Both the position numbers and the translations under genes were made by a program. 64,000 bases of DNA from Dongia_A sp044226685 (GTDB lineage: Bacteria; Pseudomonadota; Alphaproteobacteria; Dongiales; Dongiaceae). Shown in pieces: positions 49,339 to 59,421 of the stretch (the first letter of the stretch is position 1; each line of letters opens with the position of its first letter). The notes beneath the pieces are model-generated. The model was not told the origin of the DNA, did no database searches, and saw nothing but the letters and a program-made list of their open reading frames with translations. The DNA lies in the NCBI GenBank assembly GCA_044226685.1, contig JBGAGP010000001.1, positions 1 to 64,000 of the forward strand, written 5' to 3'.

Positions 49339-50223
49339 CTAGCTCTTGCGGGTGATGACGAAGTCGGTCATCCAGCGCAGCGGGTCGGCCTTGGCGCCGA
49401 ACATGTCGAGATGCGCGTTCGCCTGGTCGCCCAGCAGCCGCGCCTGGTTGCGCGCGCGCTCCAGGCCCAGGATCGACACGAAGGTCGCCTTGCCCGCAGC
49501 CGCATCGGCGCCGACCGGCTTGCCGGTCTGGGCCGCGTCGCCCTCGGCATCCAGCAGGTCGTCGACGATCTGGAAGGCGAGCCCCAGATCGTGGGCATAG
49601 GAGATCAGCGCATGGCGCACCTGCGGCCCGGCATGGCCGAGGATGCCGCCAGCCTCGCAGGAGAAGGCGATGATCTCGCCGGTCTTCAGCCGCTGCAGCC
49701 GGGTGATGGCGCCGATGTCGAGCGCCTCGTTCTCCGCCAGCAGGTCGATCATCTGGCCGCCGACCATGCCGGCGGCGCCGCCGGCCTTGGCCAGCGCATG
49801 CACCAGCTCTGCACGCACATGCCCGTCGGGATGGGTCGCCGGATCCGACAAGACCTCGAAGGCCATGGTCAGCAGGCCGTCGCCGGCCAGGATGGCCGTT
49901 GCCTCGTCGAATTCCTTGTGCACCGTCGGCCGGCCGCGGCGCAGGTCGCTGTCGTCCATCGCCGGCAGGTCGTCATGCACCAGCGAATAGCAGTGCAGCA
50001 TCTCGACCGCGGCAGCCGCGCGCAGGGCGTAGTCCGCATGCACGTCGAACAGCCCGGCGCTGTGCAGCACCAGATAGGGCCGGATGCGCTTGCCGCCGCC
50101 CATGGTGGCGTAGCGCATGGCATCGACCACGCGACGCTCCGCCCCCGCGACGGGCGGCAGCAGGCGGTCCAAGGTGCGATTGACCGCGGCGGCGGCCTCG
50201 TTCAAAGCCTGTTCGATCGACAA
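49339..50223 (-). CDS. ispA: Polyprenyl synthetase (farnesyl diphosphate synthase type)
   Basis: A 294-aa all-helical prenyltransferase that condenses IPP with DMAPP and GPP. The first Asp-rich motif is VHDDLPAMDDSDLRRGRPTV and the second is FQIVDDLLDAEGD. GGGKRIRPYLVLHSAG binds the diphosphate. Family and neighbours (xseB upstream, tlyA downstream) agree with ispA. Chain length is inferred, not proven. The xseB stop is 43 bp upstream. Confidence 0.93.
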   Translation of the reverse strand: MSIEQALNEAAAAVNRTLDRLLPPVAGAERRVVDAMRYATMGGGKRIRPYLVLHSAGLFDVHADYALRAAAAVEMLHCYSLVHDDLPAMDDSDLRRGRPTVHKEFDEATAILAGDGLLTMAFEVLSDPATHPDGHVRAELVHALAKAGGAAGMVGGQMIDLLAENEALDIGAITRLQRLKTGEIIAFSCEAGGILGHAGPQVRHALISYAHDLGLAFQIVDDLLDAEGDAAQTGKPVGADAAAGKATFVSILGLERARNQARLLGDQANAHLDMFGAKADPLRWMTDFVITRKS

Positions 50224-50266
50224 AGGAAAGCTCCGGAACCTGGATTGGTGGAAAGCCGCAGTACTC

Positions 50267-50533
50267 TCAGTCCAACTTCGCCGGCTCGGCGCCGACCGAC
50301 CCGTCCTGCGACAGCACGATCTTCTCGACCTTCAACTGCGCCTCGCGCAGCTTGGCCTCGCAATGACGCTTCAAGGCAGCACCCCGCTCATAGGCCTTGA
50401 TCGCGTCGTCGAGCTTGTTGTCGCCGCGCTCGAGCCGCTTGACCAGTTCCTGCAGCTCGGCCAGCGCGTCCTCGAAGCTCAAACCGGCGATGTCGGCCGG
50501 AACAGCGGTCCCGGTCGTCTTGTCCTGGGCCAT
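50267..50533 (-). CDS. xseB: Exodeoxyribonuclease VII small subunit
   Basis: An 88-aa small subunit that assembles with XseA into the single-strand-specific exonuclease VII. The family helix is LSFEDALAELQELVKRLERG, continuing DNKLDDAIKAYERGAALKRH and CEAKLREAQLKVEKIV. The normal length is about 80 aa. It is the first gene before ispA on the minus strand; xseA is not in the window. Confidence 0.94.
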   Translation of the reverse strand: MAQDKTTGTAVPADIAGLSFEDALAELQELVKRLERGDNKLDDAIKAYERGAALKRHCEAKLREAQLKVEKIVLSQDGSVGAEPAKLD

Positions 50534-50655
50534 GCGTGCCTCTAAACGAAGACCCGCCGCCCCGGGGCGGGTCGAACCTTGAGAATCGGCGGCATTCTAG
50601 CCATCGCTCCCGACCGCAGCAAGACCGCCGGGCGCGCGCCAAATCGTTGAAATCT

Positions 50656-51588
<933 letters not shown>

Positions 51589-51611
51589 CTCCTCGCCCCT
51601 TTCTCCTGTTG

Positions 51612-52349
51612 CTAGGGCCGGCGCTGCAGTTCCAGTACGGCCTCGCCCTCGGACAGCAGCATCCGGTCGTCGCCCAGCCGCACAACGTCGAGCAGCGCGA
51701 TTCCGACGCAGGTTACCCGCACCATGACCGCCGTCGGATATTGCGACAGATCGCCGAATTCGGGCCCCGGTGCCGGTTCCGCATGGTAGCGCGGGATCGA
51801 ACAGGAATCGCCCGCGAGGGTCCGGATCGGCGCCTCGGCCAGGGACAAGTCGCGGCCGACCCAACCCTTCGCCGCGGCCGCGCGGTTCGCATCGGCGGGC
51901 GCCGTGCGCAGCGCCGCGACACGCCAGTTGCCCATCAACCAGCCGTAGCCGGCGCTTGACGGTGGCGCGGCCACGGCCGCATCACTTGGCGCCAGCGCAT
52001 CGATGCGGGCGCGGTACAAGGCGCTGAGGCAGCCGATCGCGTCATCGACCTCCAGCGCATCGCCGCCATCGATGCCGCAGGCGGCGGCCCGGTTGCCGGC
52101 CCAGGCGCGCTGCTCCAGGCGCAAGGTCGCCTGCGCGTCGCCGGAGGTGGCCGCCAGCCGCGCGCGATAGGCCTTGGCCAGATCGGAATCCAGCGCGGCC
52201 AGCTCCTCGTCCGCGCAGATCAGCGTCTCCAGCGGCTGCGATGCCGCCGCGCAATCGAAGCTCGGTTGCGGCGCCGCGTCCTGGGCCACGGCCGGCCCAC
52301 AGGCCGCCGCCAGGATGACCATTGCAAGGAGCTGAATGCGCCCAATCAT
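51612..52349 (-). CDS. Secreted LprI-domain (DUF1311) protein
   Basis: A 245-aa exported protein with a signal peptide (MIGRIQLLAMVILAAACGPA, then VAQ). The LprI/DUF1311 domain follows (FDCAAASQPLETLICADEEL, DLAKAYRARLAA, RAWAGNRAAACGI) with its paired Cys. LprI of Mycobacterium inhibits lysozyme, but most members are uncharacterised. The extra C-terminal 110 residues with two more Cys (DSCSIPRYH and RVTCVGIA) belong to no family I recognise. Confidence 0.8.
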   Translation of the reverse strand: MIGRIQLLAMVILAAACGPAVAQDAAPQPSFDCAAASQPLETLICADEELAALDSDLAKAYRARLAATSGDAQATLRLEQRAWAGNRAAACGIDGGDALEVDDAIGCLSALYRARIDALAPSDAAVAAPPSSAGYGWLMGNWRVAALRTAPADANRAAAAKGWVGRDLSLAEAPIRTLAGDSCSIPRYHAEPAPGPEFGDLSQYPTAVMVRVTCVGIALLDVVRLGDDRMLLSEGEAVLELQRRP

Positions 52350-52359
52350 GCGTACGCCT

Positions 52360-52737
52360 CTATCCAGCGGATCGCAGCCTGAAGGCCGCGGCGATCACCG
52401 CCAGCCATCCCAGCATCATCGCCGCGCCGCCGATGGGCGCAAGAGCGGTGATCCAGCCGAGGCCGGCCAGCGCATAGAGATAGAGCGCACCGGAGAAGAC
52501 CAGCGCGCCGAGGCCGAAGGCGAGGCCCGCCAGCGCAAACAACCGCGTGCGGCGCAGGGTCGCGGCGGCGCCGAGGCCGAGCAGCGCCGCGGCGTGCCAC
52601 AGCTGATAGGACGCGCCCGTCTTGACCCACTCGATGGCGGCGGCGTCCAAGGTCGCCTGCAGCCCATGCGCCGCCCAGGCGCCCATCGCCACGCCCATGA
52701 CGCCGTTCAATCCAGCGCCCAACAGATATCCACGCAA
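52360..52737 (-). CDS. DUF423 family membrane protein
   Basis: A 125-aa protein with four hydrophobic helices. GVMGVAMGAWAAHGLQ, WVKTGASYQLWHAAALLGLG and GALVFSGALYLYALAGLG are the DUF423 (YgdD-like) pattern. The function is unknown. The start is a TTG at 52737, supported by AGGAGT 10 nt upstream. It lies 10 bp upstream of the LprI gene. Confidence 0.85.
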   Translation of the reverse strand: MRGYLLGAGLNGVMGVAMGAWAAHGLQATLDAAAIEWVKTGASYQLWHAAALLGLGAAATLRRTRLFALAGLAFGLGALVFSGALYLYALAGLGWITALAPIGGAAMMLGWLAVIAAAFRLRSAG

Positions 52738-52952
52738 CGTGTCACTCCTATGACATCGGCCGGTGGGGCCGCCGCGGCAAGAACCGCGACCTCGGTCCGC
52801 TTGCTAGAGGCTGGCCGACACGCCCCGCCTCGTCTATCTATGGCATTATGACTGGTGCGCTGGAAAGTTCGGCGGAGAAAATGTCGCGCCAGACGATGGC
52901 AAGGTCACGGCGGATAAGGTGACGGTGACAAGGTGAGGACGGAAAGGTTCCG

Positions 52953-53738
52953 ATGAGCGAGTCCACGATCCTGGTGCGGCGCGACGGGTCGGTCGCGCGC
53001 CTGACATTGAACCGGCCCGACCGGTTGAACAGCTTCACCCTCGGCATGCTGGGGGAATTGAGCGACGCGCTCTCCGACCTCGATGCCGATGACGCGGTGC
53101 GGGTGGTGATCCTGGGCGGCGCCGGGCGCGGCTTCTGCGCCGGGCAGGATCTCAGCGATCACGAGGCGGTCGACGATGCGCGCGCGATCCGCAGCGTGGT
53201 GGAGCGGCACTACAATCCGGTGGTGCGCCAGCTCCGCGCCCTGCGCCAGCCGGTGATCGGCGCCGTCAACGGCGTCGCCGCCGGCGCCGGCTGCTCGCTG
53301 GCCTTGGCCTGCGACATTACCATCGCCACGGCCAGCGCCAAGTTCGTCAATGCCTTCGTCAATATCGGCCTCAGCCTCGATTGCGGCGGCAGCTATTTCC
53401 TGCCGCGCCTGGTCGGCCAGGCGCGTGCGCTTGGCCTCGCCCTGCTCGGCGATGCGATCGACGCGGCCAAGGCCGCGGAATGGGGCCTGATCTGGAAATG
53501 CGTGCCGGATGCGGATTTCGCCAGCGAAGTCGATGCGCTGGCCGGGCGCCTGGCGCAGATGCCGACGGCGGCCATCGGCCTGATCAAGCAGGCGATCAAC
53601 CTCAGCGGCCATCATTCGCTGGAGCAGCAGCTCGCCACCGAAGCCGAGCTTCAGGGTGCGGCGGCCGAGACCGAGGACTACCAGGAGGGCCGCGCCGCCT
53701 TCCTCGCCAAGCGCAAGCCGCGCTTCACCGGCCGCTAG
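52953..53738 (+). CDS. Crotonase family protein, PaaG-like enoyl-CoA isomerase
   Basis: A 261-aa crotonase. The oxyanion motifs are AGRGFCAGQDLSDHEA and NGVAAGAGCSLALACDITIA; the later block FVNIGLSLDCGGSYFLPRLV resembles PaaG (1,2-epoxyphenylacetyl-CoA isomerase), in which an Asp, not two Glu, does the chemistry. No other paa genes are nearby, so its pathway is open; fatty-acid or aromatic degradation is possible. The plus-strand gene is followed by about 200 bp with no good gene. Confidence 0.88.
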   Translation: MSESTILVRRDGSVARLTLNRPDRLNSFTLGMLGELSDALSDLDADDAVRVVILGGAGRGFCAGQDLSDHEAVDDARAIRSVVERHYNPVVRQLRALRQPVIGAVNGVAAGAGCSLALACDITIATASAKFVNAFVNIGLSLDCGGSYFLPRLVGQARALGLALLGDAIDAAKAAEWGLIWKCVPDADFASEVDALAGRLAQMPTAAIGLIKQAINLSGHHSLEQQLATEAELQGAAAETEDYQEGRAAFLAKRKPRFTGR

Positions 53739-53937
53739 GACAGTCCGCACGCAGGGCAGTTCGGCGCCGGCCGCCGTTTCCTCGCCGGCCCCGGCGCGCC
53801 AGATGGGCGATCTCGACCTGCCCGGCGCGCCGAGGGACGCGCTTGCGCCGGCTGGCGTCACTCGGCTAGACATGCCGGCGACGCCGCTTGCCATCTGGCA
53901 GGCGCTGCAGCAGGCACGACAGCAGGGTTAGCCTTCC

Positions 53938-54708
53938 TTGACACGCGCGAAATGGGCGGCGGAACTGGCCGAGGTGGCGCGCCATGCCGGCGCGGAAATC
54001 CTCAAGATCTATGCCGGCGATTTCGCCACCCAGCGAAAGGCCGATCATTCCCCGGTGACCGCGGCCGACCTCGCCGCCGAGGCGGTGATCCTGCCGGCGC
54101 TGCGCCGGCTCGCCCCCGACATCGCCATCGTCTCGGAGGAGGATTCCCAGCAATCCGGCCTGCCGGTCGAGGCGCCCGCGCGCTTCTGGCTGGTCGATCC
54201 GCTGGACGGCACCAAGGAGTTCGTCGCCCGCAACGGCGAGTTCACCGTCAACATCGCGCTCATCGAGAACGGCCGGCCGGTGCTCGGCATCGTGCATCTG
54301 CCGGCCTTGCAGCAGACCTATCGCGGCTACGACCGTGTCGCCGAGCGCGCCGATGACGGAACCGCCTTCGCCGCCATCCAGGCCCGCCGCACTCCGGCCG
54401 AGGGCGCAATCATGATCATCAGCCGGTCCCATGCCGCCAAGGAACTGGTGAAGGCGGAAGAGATGGGCGAGCGGATCCAGGGCACGCTGGTCGCCGGCTC
54501 GTCGCTGAAATTCTGCCGCCTGGCGGAGGGCGCGGCCGATCTCTATCCGCGCTACGGCCCGACCATGGAATGGGACACCGCCGCCGGCCAGGCGGTGCTG
54601 GAAGCCGCCGGCGGCTCCGTCCACACGACCGAAGGCGCGCCCCTGCGCTACGGCAAGGCGGGCTTCCGCAATCCGCATTTCATCGCGCGGGGCGCCGGCC
54701 GTGGCTAG
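53938..54708 (+). CDS. cysQ: 3'(2'),5'-bisphosphate nucleotidase CysQ-like
   Basis: A 256-aa inositol-monophosphatase-superfamily enzyme that dephosphorylates PAP to AMP during sulfate assimilation. Metal motifs are IVSEED (Glu), VDPLDGTKEFVARNGEFTVN and GPTMEWDTAAGQAVLEAAGG. KADHSPVTAADLAAE is the N-terminal block. The start is a TTG at 53938 with only a weak RBS. The stop region overlaps the start of the Sua5 gene by 8 nt, so the two are translationally coupled. Confidence 0.88.
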   Translation: MTRAKWAAELAEVARHAGAEILKIYAGDFATQRKADHSPVTAADLAAEAVILPALRRLAPDIAIVSEEDSQQSGLPVEAPARFWLVDPLDGTKEFVARNGEFTVNIALIENGRPVLGIVHLPALQQTYRGYDRVAERADDGTAFAAIQARRTPAEGAIMIISRSHAAKELVKAEEMGERIQGTLVAGSSLKFCRLAEGAADLYPRYGPTMEWDTAAGQAVLEAAGGSVHTTEGAPLRYGKAGFRNPHFIARGAGRG

Positions 54709-55654
54709 GCGGCTGCAGCCGACCCTGGGCGAGATCGGCGAGGCGGCCCGCGCCCTGCGCGCCGGCAAGCTGGTGGCCTTCCCGACCGAGACGGTCTATG
54801 GCCTCGGCGGCGACGCCACCAACGACCGCGCGGTGGCGGCGATCTTCGCCGCCAAGGGAAGGCCGAGCTTCAACCCCTTGATCGTGCATGTCTCCAACGT
54901 CTCGGCGGCGGCGCAGCATGCGGAGCTCTCGGCCAAGGCCCAGGCGGTTGCCAAGCGCTTCTGGCCGGGGCCGCTGACCCTGGTGCTGCCGCGCCGCCGT
55001 GATTGCAAGATCTCGCTGCTGGCGACGGCCGGGCTCGACAGCGTCGCCCTGCGCGTGCCGGCGCACAACATCGCGCAGACCCTGCTGATGATGGCGGGCG
55101 TGCCGCTCGCGGCCCCCAGCGCCAATCCCTCCGGCCGCCTGTCGCCGACCGAGGCCGATCATGTACTGGCCGATCTCGGCGACAAGGTGGAGTTCGTGAT
55201 CGATGGCGGGCCCTGCGCCATCGGCGTCGAATCGACGGTGCTGAGCCTGCTCGAGGATCGCCCGCGCATCCTGCGCCCCGGCGCGGTCACCGCCGAGCAG
55301 ATCGCCGAAATCCTGCATGGCCCGGTGGAGACCGAGACCGGAAGCGGGGATGTCGCGGCACCCCGCTCGCCCGGCCGGCTGCTCAGCCACTACGCGCCGC
55401 GCCTGCCGGTCCGGCTGAATGCCGATGTGGCCAGGCCAGGCGAGGCACTGCTCGGTTTCGGCCCCGGCGCCCCGAAGGATGCGGTGAATCTCAGCCCGAA
55501 CGGCGACCCGCAGGAGGCCGCGGCCAACCTGTTCGCCATGTTGCGCAAGCTGGACGACCCCCGTTATTCGGCGATCGCGGTGATGCCGGTGCCGGAAACC
55601 GGCCTCGGCGCCGCCATCAACGACCGCCTGCGCCGGGCCGCCGCGCCGAGATAG
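54701..55654 (+). CDS. L-threonylcarbamoyladenylate synthase (Sua5 type)
   Basis: A 317-aa protein that makes threonylcarbamoyl-AMP for t6A37 in tRNA. The YrdC domain (residues about 10-195) has VAFPTETVYGLGGDA, AKGRPSFNPLIVHVS and PSANPSGRLSPTEADHV. The C-terminal Sua5 domain (about 205-317, SPGRLLSHYAPRLPVRLN onward) distinguishes it from short TsaC. It starts with GTG at 54701, overlapping the end of cysQ. Confidence 0.93.
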   Translation: MARRLQPTLGEIGEAARALRAGKLVAFPTETVYGLGGDATNDRAVAAIFAAKGRPSFNPLIVHVSNVSAAAQHAELSAKAQAVAKRFWPGPLTLVLPRRRDCKISLLATAGLDSVALRVPAHNIAQTLLMMAGVPLAAPSANPSGRLSPTEADHVLADLGDKVEFVIDGGPCAIGVESTVLSLLEDRPRILRPGAVTAEQIAEILHGPVETETGSGDVAAPRSPGRLLSHYAPRLPVRLNADVARPGEALLGFGPGAPKDAVNLSPNGDPQEAAANLFAMLRKLDDPRYSAIAVMPVPETGLGAAINDRLRRAAAPR

Positions 55655-55811
55655 GAACGGCCGCATCCGCCCGAACCGGCGCCTCGCCCGCAACCCACCG
55701 GAATGTGAGGAAGAATCCGGTTTCCCGGCCCTGGGACTTGCTCCATCATGTCACCCGAACAAGCGCGGCGCCGGACAAGGCCACCGCATTCCAGGGAACA
55801 GGGAGTTGACC

Positions 55812-56291
55812 ATGCGAATCTCGGGTCTCGCGATCGGACTGGCGGCAGCGTTGCTGTGCGCCACCCCCTGGGCATCCCAGCCGGCGCGCGCCGACGTCAA
55901 TCTCGGCAGCCTGGTCTGCAATGTCTCCTCCGGCTTCGGCTACCTCATCGGCTCCAACCGCAATGTGAGCTGCGTCTTCAATCGCTCCAACGGATCGGTC
56001 GAGCGCTACAACGGCCAGATCCGCGACTGGGGCTTCGACCTCGGCTATTTCCATGCCGGGTCGATCGTCTGGGGCGTGATCGCGCCGGGCAACAACGTGG
56101 CGCCGGGCTCGCTCGCCGGCGACTATACCGGCGGCGGCGCCGGCGCATCGGCCGGCATCGGCGTGAAGGCCAACCTGCTGTTCGGCGGCGATGGCGGCAA
56201 GATCTCGCTGCAGCCCCTCGCGGTCGAAGGCAATGTCGGCATCGGCGCCAATGTCGGCGTCACCCGCCTGACGCTCTACCCGGGCCAGTAG
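55812..56291 (+). CDS. DUF992 family secreted protein
   Basis: A 159-aa exported protein with a signal peptide (residues 1-28, ending PARA). The mature part follows the DUF992 pattern: LGSLVCNVSSGFGYLIGSNR, NVSCVFNRSNGSVERYNGQI and GFDLGYFHAGSIVWGV, with two conserved Cys, then Gly-rich strands (GGGAGASAGIGVKANLLFGG). The family is typical of alphaproteobacteria and uncharacterised. It probably adopts an all-beta periplasmic fold. Confidence 0.88.
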   Translation: MRISGLAIGLAAALLCATPWASQPARADVNLGSLVCNVSSGFGYLIGSNRNVSCVFNRSNGSVERYNGQIRDWGFDLGYFHAGSIVWGVIAPGNNVAPGSLAGDYTGGGAGASAGIGVKANLLFGGDGGKISLQPLAVEGNVGIGANVGVTRLTLYPGQ

Positions 56292-56313
56292 TCCGCGTGA
56301 CGGGGCGGCACGC

Positions 56314-57720
56314 ATGGACCCGCTGATCGCGGGGCTCCAGGGCATTGTCGGCGACCGTCACTGCCTGACCGATCCCGAAGCAATGGCGCCGTTCCTGAAG
56401 GACTGGCGCGACATCTATCACGGCAAGGCGCGCGGGGTCGTGCTGCCGGAAACGGCGGCGCAGGTTCAGGCCATCATGCGCCTCGCCCGCCAGCATCATG
56501 CGCCGATCGTGCCCCAGGGCGGCAACACCGGGCTTTCCGGCGGCGCCACGCCCGATGCGACGGGCACGGCCGTCGTTGTTGCGCTGAAGCGCATGAACAA
56601 GATCCGCGCCCTCGATCCCACCAACAACAGCCTGGTGGCGGAGGCCGGCTGCATCCTCGCCGACCTGCAGCAAGCCGCATCGGAGGCCGACCGGCTGTTT
56701 CCCCTCAGCCTGTCGGCCGAGGGCACCTGCCAGATCGGCGGCAACCTCGCCACCAATGCCGGCGGCATCAATGTGCTGCGCTTCGGCAATGCGCGGGAGC
56801 TCTGCCTGGGGCTCGAGGCGGTGCTGCCGGACGGCTCGCTGTTCTCGCATCTGAGCGCCTTGCGCAAGGACAACAGCGGTTACGATCTCAAGCAATTGCT
56901 GATCGGTTCCGAAGGCACGCTCGGCGTCATCACCGCCGCGGCGCTGAAGCTGTTCCCGAAGCCCGTCGCCCGCGTCACCGCCATCGTGACCCTGGGCGAG
57001 ATCGGCAGGGCCGTGCGCCTGCTGGCGCGCTGCCGCGCCGGCCTCGCCGATCAGCTGGTCAGCTTCGAATTGCTGCCGCGCTTCGGCATCGAACTGGCCG
57101 AGGCGCATGTGCCCGGCCTCGCCTGGCCCCTCCCCGCGCGGCCCGCCTGGTCGGTGCTGATCGAGGCCAGCACCAGTTCGCCGGCCTTCGACCTGCGGCT
57201 GGCGCTGGAAACGACGCTGGCCGCCGCGCTGGAGGCGGAGGAGATCGGCGATGCGGTGATCGCCAGTTCCGAGACGCAATCGCGCGCCCTGTGGCGGCTG
57301 CGCGAGGGCATCGTCGAAGGGCAATGGCGCGAGGGCGCCAACATCAAGCACGACGTCTCCGTTCCCGTGGCGCAGGTGCCGGAGTTCCTGATCGCCGGCG
57401 AGTCCACCCTGAAAGCCGCCTATCCGCAGACGCGCCTGCTCGCCTTCGGCCATCTCGGCGACGGCAACATCCATTTCAACCTGGTCCAGCCGCGCGACGA
57501 AACAAAGGAGCGCTTCCTGGCCCGCACCGGGACCGTCAACCGCATCGTCCACGACGTGGTGCAGGAATTCGGCGGCTCGATCAGCGCCGAGCATGGCATC
57601 GGGCAGCTGCGCCGCGCCGAGCTGGAGCAACGCAAATCGCCGGTCGAACTGGACCTGATGCGGCGGATCAAGCGGCTGCTCGACCCCGACAACCTGATGA
57701 ACCCAGGCAAGCTGCTCTAG
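56314..57720 (+). CDS. FAD-binding oxidoreductase (GlcD / D-2-hydroxyacid dehydrogenase type)
   Basis: A 468-aa VAO-family flavoprotein. The FAD_binding_4 segment is VPQGGNTGLSGGATPDATGT, then AEGTCQIGGNLATNAGGINV and LKQLLIGSEGTLGVITAAAL. The C-terminal oxidase domain ends with LAFGHLGDGNIHFNLVQP, SAEHGIGQLRRAELEQ and DPDNLMNPGKLL. It oxidises a 2-hydroxyacid such as D-lactate, glycolate or D-2-hydroxyglutarate; specificity cannot be chosen. It starts 22 bp after the DUF992 gene. Confidence 0.9.
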   Translation: MDPLIAGLQGIVGDRHCLTDPEAMAPFLKDWRDIYHGKARGVVLPETAAQVQAIMRLARQHHAPIVPQGGNTGLSGGATPDATGTAVVVALKRMNKIRALDPTNNSLVAEAGCILADLQQAASEADRLFPLSLSAEGTCQIGGNLATNAGGINVLRFGNARELCLGLEAVLPDGSLFSHLSALRKDNSGYDLKQLLIGSEGTLGVITAAALKLFPKPVARVTAIVTLGEIGRAVRLLARCRAGLADQLVSFELLPRFGIELAEAHVPGLAWPLPARPAWSVLIEASTSSPAFDLRLALETTLAAALEAEEIGDAVIASSETQSRALWRLREGIVEGQWREGANIKHDVSVPVAQVPEFLIAGESTLKAAYPQTRLLAFGHLGDGNIHFNLVQPRDETKERFLARTGTVNRIVHDVVQEFGGSISAEHGIGQLRRAELEQRKSPVELDLMRRIKRLLDPDNLMNPGKLL

Positions 57721-57837
57721 CCGCCGGCCCTCCGGCCTTCACCCATCGACCAACGCAGCAGGGCGGTTGCGTCGAAGCGCGCGATTGCCGACAATCGCCG
57801 CATCGAATCCGCGCCAGAGGCGACAATAGAGCGAACC

Positions 57838-59421
57838 ATGAGCGAAAAAGCCCGCAAGATCCTGTTCATCAGCGTCGACCAGTGGCGCGGCGAATGCCTG
57901 TCGGCCCTCGGCCATCCGATGGTCAAGACGCCCAATCTCGATGCGCTCGCCGCCGACGGCGTTTTGTTTCAACGGCATTACACCGTCTGCGCGCCCTGCG
58001 GCCCGGCCCGCACCAGCCTGCACACCGGTACCTACCTGATGAACCACCGGTCGGGGCGCAACGGCACGCCGCTCGACAGCCGCTTCACCAACGTGGCGTG
58101 GGAGACGCGCAAGGCCGGCTACGACCCGACCTTGTTCGGCTATACCGATACCAGCCTGGACCCGCGCACGCGCAACCCCGACGACCCGGCGCTGAAGACA
58201 TACGAGGGCGTGCTGCCCGGCTTCACCGTCGGCATGCAGCTGCCCGACCACATGGCGCCCTGGGTCGCCGACTTGAAGGCGCGCGGCTACGATTTGCCCA
58301 ACGGCCGCTGGGATGTCTACAAGCCCCGCCCCGGCTTCGACAAGCCCGCCGACCGCGGCCATTCCTTCATCCCGACCATGTTCACCGCGGATGAGAGCGA
58401 GACCACCTTCATGGCCGACACGATCATGCGCTGGCTGTCGGTGCGGCGCGACCAGAACTGGTTCGTGCATTGCGTGTTCCTGCGCCCGCATCCGCCGATC
58501 ATCTGCCCGGAGCCGTACAATGCCATGTACGACCCGGCCAAGGTGCCGATGGTCAACCGCAAGGCGACGCCGGAGGAAGAGGCCGCGCAGCATCCGCTGC
58601 TGAAAGTGAAGCTCGACGCCTTCGACGGCCGCACCGGATACGACGAGCACAACCCCAACAACCTCGTGCGCATGCCGGAACTGGAGCTGCGGCAGATGCG
58701 GGCCACCTATTACGGCATGATCACCCAGGTCGACGACCAGATCGGTCGCCTCGTCGCCTATCTGAAGCAGACGGGCGAATACGAGGACACGCTGATCGTG
58801 CTCACCTGCGATCACGGCGAGATGGGCGGCGACCACTATTGCTGGGGCAAGGAGCTCTATTTCGAGCAGAGTTTCCACATCCCGCTGATCATCCGCGACC
58901 CGCGCCGGCCGGCCGATCGCGGCCGCGGCACCCGGATTGGCCAATTCACCGAGGCGGTCGACATCCTGCCCACCATCCTCGACTGGCTCGGCCGGCCGAT
59001 CCCCGAACAATGCGACGGCCGCTCGCTGCTGCCGTTCCTGGAGGGCGCCCCGCCGCCGGACTGGCGCAAGGAGGTGCATTACGAGCTCGACTTCCGCTTC
59101 TCCTACACCTCGCCGGGCTTCGACGCCGAGACATCGCTGGGGCTGCATCCGGACGAATGCTATCTGACTGTCATTCGCGACGATGACTACAAATACGTTC
59201 ACTTCGTCAGTCTGCCGCCGCTGCTGTTCGACATGCGCAAGGATCCGCACGAGATGACCAACCTGGCCGGCGACCCGCAGTACCGCGACGTGCTGCTGGC
59301 CTACGCGCAGAAGATGCTGTCCTGGCGCATGCGCCACGCCGAGCGCACTCTGGTCAACTTGCACTTGACCGAGCGCGGCGTAGTCGACGGGCGGCAGCGG
59401 CATCTGCGAGGCCAGGCATGA
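57838..59421 (+). CDS. Formylglycine-dependent phosphonate monoester hydrolase/sulfatase
   Basis: A 527-aa alkaline-phosphatase-superfamily hydrolase. The Cys to be converted to formylglycine is Cys54 in CAPCGPARTSLHTG (C-x-P-x-R). Metal ligands are likely Asp14 in ISVDQWRG and the pair in TCDHGEMGGDHYCWGKELYF. The CGPAR context and DHGE...GDH...K layout match rhizobial and Burkholderia phosphonate monoester hydrolases/phosphodiesterases, which are promiscuous towards sulfates. No formylglycine-generating enzyme is in the window. The stop overlaps the pgi start (ATGA). Confidence 0.88.
   Translation: MSEKARKILFISVDQWRGECLSALGHPMVKTPNLDALAADGVLFQRHYTVCAPCGPARTSLHTGTYLMNHRSGRNGTPLDSRFTNVAWETRKAGYDPTLFGYTDTSLDPRTRNPDDPALKTYEGVLPGFTVGMQLPDHMAPWVADLKARGYDLPNGRWDVYKPRPGFDKPADRGHSFIPTMFTADESETTFMADTIMRWLSVRRDQNWFVHCVFLRPHPPIICPEPYNAMYDPAKVPMVNRKATPEEEAAQHPLLKVKLDAFDGRTGYDEHNPNNLVRMPELELRQMRATYYGMITQVDDQIGRLVAYLKQTGEYEDTLIVLTCDHGEMGGDHYCWGKELYFEQSFHIPLIIRDPRRPADRGRGTRIGQFTEAVDILPTILDWLGRPIPEQCDGRSLLPFLEGAPPPDWRKEVHYELDFRFSYTSPGFDAETSLGLHPDECYLTVIRDDDYKYVHFVSLPPLLFDMRKDPHEMTNLAGDPQYRDVLLAYAQKMLSWRMRHAERTLVNLHLTERGVVDGRQRHLRGQA

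Noticed and set aside
47935..50400. An 821-codon open frame on the plus strand opposite MATE and ispA
   Set aside because: It is a GC-bias shadow of well-supported minus-strand genes; the translation is a low-complexity Arg/His/Gln/Gly mix with no domain.
53739..53937. Possible small gene between the PaaG-like and cysQ genes
   Set aside because: The only frame available has no good start or RBS and begins inside the upstream gene; composition is Ala/Pro/Ser shadow-like.
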